Assembly (NCBI GenBank): GCA_028554795.2
Contig: CM068838.1
Location: 125,371,928 to 125,435,927, forward strand
Direction: 5' to 3'
Origin: Sinohyriopsis cumingii
Taxonomy: Eukaryota; Mollusca; Bivalvia; Unionida; Unionidae
DNA length: 64,000 nt
In this document: positions 57,272 through 64,000 of the stretch, one piece after another
Position numbering within the stretch: position 1 is the first letter of the stretch
How the letters are laid out: each line of letters starts with the position of its first letter
The notes under the pieces: generated by a model
Seen by the model: only the letters and a program-made list of their open reading frames with translations
Told to the model about the DNA's origin: nothing
Databases searched by the model: none
Made by a program: the position numbers and the translations under genes

Positions 57272-57557
57272 TAGTGTGTGTGTGATTTCGAGTTTTATCG
57301 CAGCTTTAACAATTTTTCAGTCATATCGCTACGATGTCTGCAGTGTGGCAGTTTAAAGTGATGTCTAGCATTGGGGCATCATGCCGCAGTCACATTATCC
57401 TGACACCAGGCCGAACAGTCCTGACACTAACCTCTTAATGCTGAGCGCCAAGCGAGACAGCTGTTAGTACCATTTTAGTAAGTCTTTGGTATGACTCGGC
57501 CAGGGAACGAACCCACGACCTCCCGCATCCGAGGCGGACGCTCTAACCACTGGGCCA
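57272..57557 (-). mobile_element. SINE family B with 11-bp target duplication
   Basis: Full-length minus-strand copy with a small internal deletion after CATCATGCCGCAG. It is flanked by TTTACATTGAA at 57261-57271 and 57558-57568. Confidence 0.9.
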
Positions 57558-58009
57558 TTTACATTGAAGAAATAGTGTGATACACAGTTACAGTCGTTTA
57601 TAGCGGAGTGTCTGCATTCAAGGTTGGATTAAAAGCGGGAGCATATGAAGCAGTATTCCATGGTCCCCACTCTGCGCAAGGCGCCGCAACGTGTGCGATT
57701 CTCTTTGTAAACTATATTATTATGTTTTTGTTAGTGTAATGTAATGGATAGTTAAGACAGGAGTCTTGAATATAATTAAGTTTCAAAGCTTAAAGGTAAG
57801 GGAAAAGACATTTTTGTGTATGACGAAATGAACGATTGCTTAATGATTCTATCATGTGTACGATTTCTTTCGATGATGTGAATGATTTCGATCTTCAGAG
57901 GCATATGCACAACGAATTTGACTGAAAATTAAAAGTCACTATACTTAACTAACTTTAATGCATTTGAAACATCTGAAGAAAAGTCCTTTAATGATACCTT
58001 TACAACATT
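57558..58009. other. No gene seen
   Basis: No recognised feature. Confidence 0.5.
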
Positions 58010-58195
58010 TTTGTGGTTTTGGTGGTTTAACACTCGGCTATATCTGGCGGCTAGTCGAACCCACGCGGACAGCGAGGAAAACCCTATCTACAAAGAGGGT
58101 TAACATATCTGAACCTTGGCTAGTGAAGATGGCGATGAGATGGCATCATTCGTTAAAGGCAAACACTTAGAGTAATCGGTCACCGGAGGACCCCT
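58010..58195 (-). mobile_element. Family A-related SINE, diverged
   Basis: GTGGTTTAACACTCGGCTATA, TCTGGCGGCTAGTCGAACCC, then GTGAAGATGGCGATGAGATGG and AGTAATCGGTCACCGG follow the family A order with large changes. Confidence 0.5.
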
Positions 58196-58289
58196 TTACA
58201 GCAATAAGTGCATTAATATGACCAATACTATAAAACAGTCTTCACACCGATGACTATATGATCAATAAAAACCAAATTTTGATCGAAGC

Positions 58290-58490
58290 CGAATGATGTT
58301 GTTAATTTGGTGATTTACGGCACAGCAACACAATTCGGTTATTTAGTACCATGGCAACTGGAACAAAACGCCTTGCCAAAGGACACGTCATGGTAACTGA
58401 CCCAGGCTGATCCGATGGTAGGATTCGAACCCGCACCCTTTCTGGTCGCAAGTCTGATAAGGATACTTCAAAGTACCTGGTTGCAACAAA
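58290..58490 (-). mobile_element. Third SINE type (family C)
   Basis: On the minus strand the T-loop-like GGGTGCGGGTTCGAATCCTA follows a GACTTGCGACCAG block. Then come GGTCAGTTACCATGACGTGT, CCTTTGGCAAGGCG and a tail through ATTAACAACATCATTC. The CCTTTGGCAAGGCG box is common in invertebrate SINEs. It is unrelated to families A and B over the body. Confidence 0.65.
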
Positions 58491-59531
58491 AACAAAAAAA
58501 ACAACCTAAAAATAAATAAAAAATAAAAACAAAAAGAAAAAGCCCGATAAATCGAGTGAGTGGACAGTTAATCTCAATGTGCCTGCTAGTGCGAAGTATG
58601 GATGCCTAAGGGGCAAAAGAACACCTACCACGAGGTTTAAGGTACAAAGGGAGAGAGCAATATATTTCAAAGTATAGTTTAAACAGTGAAGGAAAAACAT
58701 TTATGAACAAAGACTTATGTTTCAGTTTTTAATAAAACAAGTCATGTTTTCTACAACAAATGTATGTACACAAATGAGAAGAAATTGCTGATTACATCGA
58801 GAAAACCGTGCAAAATAAGTTCAGGTAATAGGTGGTTTATCCACCTGTCCATATGGAAGGAATAATACATGTGTTGATCCAGTCTAGATCTCTTTCATCT
58901 AATAATAAAAAGGTAACAATTTACAAGCAATCACCTCACTGTATTTTGCTTTCTTCTTAAAAAAAAAAAGTTTTAAAATATTAAGAGTATCTTGGATAAC
59001 CGATAAAGTTTACATTAACATAATATCTAACAGCATTTAGGTTTAAGAATAATATTATTACCGACGAAAATAGGGGTGAAAGCGATGTCAGTGACACATA
59101 TCGGTATGTATCGCGATACACAACCTATGACAGACTAATACACGTTTAAATAATAGACAGGAAATGGGTTGCTGAAGACCAAATGTTACTTTTAAGATGA
59201 GTATCATTTTGTATCGATTTTCCACCGTTCGTATCGATATGTGTATCAAAATGGCACTCATTGATGTGTTAGTGAATCCTTTCACTCTAGCCAAAAGTGT
59301 AACTTACAACTGCATAGTAGCAACGCAAATAAAAGCAAATTATCAAAACTTAAATTCTTTTGACTGAAATTTATCGAATATATAATACTGTCTCGTTACT
59401 GAATGTCTCCCTGCTGCTACACTGAGCACGAAGTATGCATTGACAGAGTACAGATTGTGTATCGTTCCTACAGGGGTTCGATTTTGATTTTACATGTATG
59501 TTCAAAGAAAAGTAAGAGCCCTTTAACTTAC
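58491..59531. other. No gene seen
   Basis: AT-rich DNA with no recognised feature, ending at a strong minus-strand donor next to a candidate exon. Confidence 0.45.
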
Positions 59532-59664
59532 CTAAGCAAAAGACTTTAAACACGGCAGGCAATCCACGGTATGGACGGAAGCAAGGACGGGCATGCAGAG
59601 GGACACCAAAGTGATTGTGGCATCGATCTTCCACCAATATGGGCATAACAAAATTATTTTCCTC
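59532..59664 (-). other. Candidate internal exon of an unidentified minus-strand gene
   Basis: The 133-base stretch is bounded on the minus strand by a pyrimidine-rich acceptor (TTCTGTTTTGGTTACACACAG) and a strong donor (CTTAG|GTAAGT). One frame is open throughout (HNHFGVPLHARPCFRPYR in its middle). I do not recognise the protein. It could be coding, or an untranslated exon downstream of the RBM12-type gene, whose stop is followed by a donor-like AAG|GTAACA. Confidence 0.35.
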
Positions 59665-60569
59665 CTGTGTGTAACCAAAACAGAAGACCTCTCTTCTAAT
59701 CAGTATCGTTCAGAGGGGAAAACAGTTCTGCTTCTTAAAAAGTGTTGGGATGTTTATTTACCAAAATTTACATACACATCCTAGAGAAGGGTGTCTCATG
59801 AAGAAAACATTTTGTGTCTACAAAATATTTGCCAAATTAATACCTAGACTTCCTCTCGTAACCCCGGGACCGCCACCCCAACCTACCCCAAAAACCCAAT
59901 GAGATATGAATGATCTATATGCAAATATACAAGTGTGATCGCAAAGCTTATCGTGCGTATTCCACGATTTAATATTGAAAATGGAATCTAGGACTGGACT
60001 GTCTCGTGTTCACATCACCATGATTCGACCATGCCAACAGAAATGAATGTGCCAATGATATCTATTTTATAATCATTTCCATGATTCGTGCTTTTCATTC
60101 CTGCTCCCAAATTCACCTTTTCTCTTCCGCGTCTTCGATATATGTCTTTTTGTCACAGTTCTAGGAACAAACCTGCATTAAAAATAAATGAAACACTGTT
60201 AAAAAACTAATCGGAATAATAACAAATAAGCAAACGTCCCTTAAGGATACTAACGCTCTATTGGCTTAAAATAATTTCCATTAATTCAATACAAGACCAT
60301 TTCTTCTTTGCAACTACCAATTGTTGAAACTTTCTGATATTTTTGTCAGCAATAACAAGCTTTACAAATTAGCTGCAATGATGGACTAAAGCGCTAAAGA
60401 CGTGAGAGAACGCAATAAAGAAGTGAGGAAATGCAAGTTACTCAGATGCCAGGGTGGGGTGGGGGTGGGGGTTTACAATGGCGAGCGCAAAAAAAGAGAA
60501 CGCGCAAGAAAGTTAGGGAACGCCGTTCCCACAGCACTTCACCCCTGACTTGACGTTAGATTGGCACCA
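59665..60569. other. No gene seen
   Basis: G-rich GGGTGGGGTGGGGGTGGGGG at 60452-60471. No coding domain. Confidence 0.45.
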
Positions 60570-60960
60570 AGTTTTATTTAGAATAAGACATTAAAAATAT
60601 ATCTTCTGGTTGATATCACATGGTGATAGACCAACTAGACACCATAAGAAGTCTCTCAGCGAAAACCCTATTATGATATATGACCATCCATTTAGGAGAA
60701 GTAGCCATAAAAAGATTTTCAATGGACAACAGATTCTCACCATTTTTATAAAGGACTAACTAGACATAAGAAGTATTCTGGTGAAAACCAACGTCATCAA
60801 TTCCGGATGAGCGGCAATACTAAACGTCACGTTGGTACCACTTTCATGGCAATCCTTCATGTAGCTTAGAAGGAGTATCGATAACAAAATAATGGATGCA
60901 ATGAATTATGATGACGGACAAAAGACCATTCTATAAGCTTTTATGGTCTACGACCAGCTA
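60570..60960. repeat. Dispersed repeat family copies
   Basis: GACCAACTAGACACCATAAG, GCGAAAACCCTATTATGATA, then a second round with AAGGACTAACTAGACATAAG and CCATTCTATAAGCTTTTATGG. Same family as 1181-3530. Confidence 0.65.
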
Positions 60961-61597
60961 AAAGAATATAATTTTTTACATATAAAAAACGTCTTTACTG
61001 AGTAAATATTGCCTTAAAAAAAAGTGAAAATATTACAAATTTATTATTAAAATTACTCTGAAAGAATGTTTTATCTATATCGGACTAACGAATCTGACAG
61101 AGAAATGATGAAGTTAAGAATACATAATTGTATCAAAGATGGCTCTCAAATAATGTATGGAATATGAAACACACTTTTGCGTCTATGATAATTATTTGTA
61201 CAAATTTTTCACATATAAAAGTTTGGAAATAATTCCCTTATTAATGTCTAGCCAATGACGACTGTTCGTGTAGTTTTGGTCATCCGATACGAACTGAAAA
61301 CTTGACAAGTAACCGAAGGTTAACTTAACGTTTGACCTTGTGATCATGAATACATGAGAAATTTCATGGCCCTGATAAACAAATATTGAATGTCCATTTG
61401 TGCAATTAACACTCTAAACGAGAGATTTCGTCCATAGAAAATAAAAGACTAATAAATAACAAAGAAGAAGAATGTTGACCACGAAGGGTCTGATGGGCAG
61501 TTGATGACAGACACAAGTTCGTGTTTTGCAATACTCTCAACAAATAGGTGCTCTGTAATGAAATAATATACACAAAAATCAGAAACGGCATGTTACC
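60961..61597 (-). other. Presumed 3' UTR or flank of the RBM12-type gene
   Basis: No ORF of note. A minus-strand AATAAA lies at 61040-61045, about 550 bases after the stop codon, and is a possible polyadenylation signal. Confidence 0.35.
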
Positions 61598-64000
61598 TTA
61601 CTCTGCACTGTCGTGTCGAAGAGTGACTTTGTTTGCGCGCACTATGTTGCCATCGACTCCCCTGATGGCTTCATCTGCGTCTGCTTTAGAAGCGAATCCA
61701 ATCAAAGCGGCAGACTTTCCTTGTGATGGCGACGCATTGTCAACATTCAGTCTGATTGTTTCTGGTATAGGATCATATCCTCTGAAAAAATTGAGAATTT
61801 CTCCAACCGTCACATTGAATGGCAAGTTCTCTGCTTTCACAAAACAGTGCTGTTTTTTTGGCTCCAAGAGCTCGATACTACGTGCCTTGCGAAGCTTCTC
61901 TATCATTTCAGCTTTAGTAATCAAAGTAATATCCACATCGTATGGACCAATTTTCCGACCTCTTCGTTCAATAGCCCGAGAAGCAGTTTCTGCAGAAGCA
62001 AATTCTACAAAAGCATCACCAGTAGGTCGACCGAAAGCATCATGACAGATTTGAAGACCACGTGGAGCAATTTCCAGACCAGACAATAGATCACGCACAT
62101 CTCTCCCTGTGGCAAAAGGTGGCACATGTTTGATCTGAATACAAAAGCATTGTCCAATATTTACGTCATTACCTTTACCATTAGGCATTTGGTGCTTTTT
62201 CAACATGTCAGGGTTATCTTTCCACATTTCCTCTTGTCGAGCGACCAAAGCTTCAATATCTTTGACAGATCCTGCCGATACATGGATAGGGCGGAAACTA
62301 ATAGTTTTGCAATCATTCTTCAAGGCATTTTTGAAATCCTCCTGAGTTTCAAATTCAACAAATGCGTTTCCCGTTGCATTGCCTTTTTGATCAAATTCAA
62401 TGTAAACGCAAGAGCCATTATTTGCAATTGTTTCACCTTGAAAAAACTTCTGAATGTCCTCAACAGTAACATCTCGAGGAAGACCATTTAACTGAGCAAT
62501 TCGAAGATTAACATCATCCGTTGGCGATGGCTTGTTTAAATCCTCTGAAAATTCTTTCTTTGGCACATAAGAATCAATCGCATTTTCAAACTCCTGACGA
62601 GGGCAAGGATACACTTCCACAACACGATTGTTCAATAAACTCCCATTCTTTTCCAGCGCTTTATAATATCCATCAGGAGTTATGAATTTTACCAGTGCAA
62701 CACCAATTCGATCGCCTTTACTGTCATTTATAAGTTTGAGACCATCTCTCGGAATTTCACAATTACCAAATAATCGCCTTACATCACGATAACTGATTGT
62801 TGTTGGCATTCCTTTAGCTATGACTGTCAGTGGAGGTGACTGTCCACTTTCATCTAGATGTGGCCTTTTCGTTCCCCTCGCTTCTACTGGACCCAAGGGA
62901 CGAGGACCGACAGGTCTTCCGAAATCGTTTACTTGACCCAAAGTTGGACGTATATCAGGGGAAGGGAATCGCTCTGACGGCCCGCGCCAGTCCATGAGTG
63001 ATGGCGGTCCACCCGTTCTGGGCAGCCGTATGTGTGGTGATCGCTCTCGGAACCCCATTCCCATCCCTGGATTCCGTCCGGGTCCTGGCACCCATTCGGC
63101 TGGGAAAGGAGGCTTGCGATTTTCAAAAGCATCTGATATCGGAAAATTACCTTCATCTCCCATCGGAATACCCGATTCTAAATCTCTCGGGTGCATAACA
63201 TCTCTTTCTTCTCTATGAAATGTATCATTATGAAGTCCACCTGATTCTCTTTCTCTATGAAAAGCAAGTGCTTTATTTTGTCCCACTGGAATACTGTCAA
63301 TGATTTTAGCATCATTCTTAAAGTTTCTCCCTCCCCGAGTCATATTACCATGAGCAAACTTTCCAATGTTATTTGAAACACCGCCACCTTCTTGTGCAAC
63401 AGATGGAGTAGGATGAGCATGTTTAGGTTGTCCTATTGGCATGTTCAAGGAGCCACTCCCTGTAACCGGAGTTTTATTTTTTGCGTCTACATCCGGAAAC
63501 AGTACTGGGAAACCTTCGGGTGCTGGTCCAAGCAGGCCAAGTTGAGACTTTTTGTTATTTTCCTGGCGAACAACTGGTGATGCAACTGGTCCTTTCTTTT
63601 CCTCGAGGGCAGCTGCCTTAACTGTGGCCGGTGAGACTGCAGGCGGCTTTGAAGGCGCCACTTCTTTGTTTGGGGCTGAATTTTTCTGATCGCTTGATTC
63701 AATCTGTTTCCGATCTGCTTCGCTGCGTTCTCCCTTGTCTTTATCATCCTTTGACCTACTGGTTCGTCTGTCTCTGTCATGGTCATCATCCTTACTCTTT
63801 CTCTCTCTGTCTCTCTTATCCTTGTCTCGATCTCTGTCCCGATCTCTGGAACGACGGTCTCTATCCCTGTCACGGTCTCTCCTATCCCTATCACGCTCCT
63901 TATCTCTTGACTTCCTATCTTTATCCCTGTCACGTTCTCTATCTCTAGATCTGTTCATCTCACGATCTCGATCCCTGTCACGTGTCCTATCTCTTTCCCT
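61598..64000 (-). CDS. RBM12: RBM12-type multi-RRM RNA-binding protein, 3' part (5' end beyond window)
   Basis: A single uninterrupted frame runs from the right edge to TAA at 61598-61600. It is still open at 64000, so the ATG at 63958 is not necessarily the start. Counting from that Met (786 residues): residues 1-85 are Arg/Asp dipeptide repeats, and about 85-370 is disordered with Pro/Gly/Arg. Four RRM-type domains follow at about 373-455 (VIAKGMPTTISYRDVRRLFG), 482-560 (LNGLPRDVTVEDIQKFFQG), 603-680 (IKHVPPFATGRDVRDLL) and 703-784 (AENLPFNVTVGEILNFFRGY). They are of the hnRNP F/H-like kind, and their order and spacing match the C-terminal RRMs of human RBM12, including the final RRM ending at the C-terminus. 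The N-terminal RRM of RBM12 is not seen and may lie upstream. Nuclear RNA binding is expected from the family. The RD-rich tract is unlike vertebrate RBM12. No intron interrupts it, as in vertebrate RBM12 coding exons. Confidence 0.85.
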   Translation of the reverse strand, partial: RERDRTRDRDRDREMNRSRDRERDRDKDRKSRDKERDRDRRDRDRDRDRRSRDRDRDRDKDKRDRERKSKDDDHDRDRRTSRSKDDKDKGERSEADRKQIESSDQKNSAPNKEVAPSKPPAVSPATVKAAALEEKKGPVASPVVRQENNKKSQLGLLGPAPEGFPVLFPDVDAKNKTPVTGSGSLNMPIGQPKHAHPTPSVAQEGGGVSNNIGKFAHGNMTRGGRNFKNDAKIIDSIPVGQNKALAFHRERESGGLHNDTFHREERDVMHPRDLESGIPMGDEGNFPISDAFENRKPPFPAEWVPGPGRNPGMGMGFRERSPHIRLPRTGGPPSLMDWRGPSERFPSPDIRPTLGQVNDFGRPVGPRPLGPVEARGTKRPHLDESGQSPPLTVIAKGMPTTISYRDVRRLFGNCEIPRDGLKLINDSKGDRIGVALVKFITPDGYYKALEKNGSLLNNRVVEVYPCPRQEFENAIDSYVPKKEFSEDLNKPSPTDDVNLRIAQLNGLPRDVTVEDIQKFFQGETIANNGSCVYIEFDQKGNATGNAFVEFETQEDFKNALKNDCKTISFRPIHVSAGSVKDIEALVARQEEMWKDNPDMLKKHQMPNGKGNDVNIGQCFCIQIKHVPPFATGRDVRDLLSGLEIAPRGLQICHDAFGRPTGDAFVEFASAETASRAIERRGRKIGPYDVDITLITKAEMIEKLRKARSIELLEPKKQHCFVKAENLPFNVTVGEILNFFRGYDPIPETIRLNVDNASPSQGKSAALIGFASKADADEAIRGVDGNIVRANKVTLRHDSAE

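Noticed and set aside
61548..62491. Plus-strand open frames of 121-165 codons
   Set aside because: They are antisense shadows of the RBM12-type coding sequence, which has clear RRMs.

Overview
This window is AT-rich, repeat-dense animal nuclear DNA, most probably from a mollusc or another lophotrochozoan. The signs are spliced genes with GT/AG boundaries, tRNA-headed SINEs with target-site duplications, L2/CR1-like and I-like LINEs, a Penelope-like element, a hAT MITE, a Ty3/gypsy-superfamily LTR element and a decayed Polinton/adintovirus-type DNA polymerase gene. No bacterial genes, operons or CRISPR arrays are present. The mollusc assignment is an inference.

Two host genes are clear, both on the minus strand. 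At 61598-64000 is the 3' part of an RBM12-type RNA-binding protein: an Arg/Asp-rich N-terminal tract followed by four RRMs, running off the right edge. At 19733-20868 is the first coding exon of a protein resembling KIAA0513, with an acceptor just before the ATG and a strong donor at its end. Its later exons were not found. A spliced-looking exon of unknown gene lies at 59532-59664, and a 48-codon minus-strand ORF at 36806-36952.

Left region (1-19000): a chain of minisatellites (56, 27, 41, 44, 69 and 43 bp units), a dispersed degenerate family, SINEs and a truncated LINE. A young LTR retrotransposon (12404-18419, 5-bp target duplication GGCCT) sits inside the 43-bp satellite. Its residual domain order is gag (SCAN-like), zinc knuckle, protease, integrase N-terminus, RNase H. 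That is the unusual order of the Gmr1 lineage, here with one large internal deletion.

Middle region (20900-38500): mostly intronic or intergenic DNA. It holds SINEs (one inserted inside another at 32942-33450), minisatellites, a foldback element, and a Penelope-like remnant with inverted terminal repeats and a decayed hammerhead-like motif (30783-31277).

Region 38600-48550 is the most interesting. It holds remains of a large DNA element: a coiled-coil ORF (38596-39111), a divergent zinc-knuckle ORF (39460-39930, minus) and a broken protein-primed-type family B DNA polymerase (39965-44010). An L2-like LINE and an I-like LINE are inserted into the polymerase. A second Lys-rich ORF of unknown family lies at 47929-48475. 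About 50 bases after the stop of each flanking ORF is a replication-dependent histone-type stem-loop followed by a GAAAAGA purine element. The first matches the consensus exactly and the second is degenerate. I know of no described DNA transposon with this signal.

Right region (48550-61600): microsatellites, a 46-bp minisatellite, a 271-bp hAT MITE with perfect 8-bp target duplication, another LINE 3' end, more SINEs and the presumed 3' flank of the RBM12-type gene.
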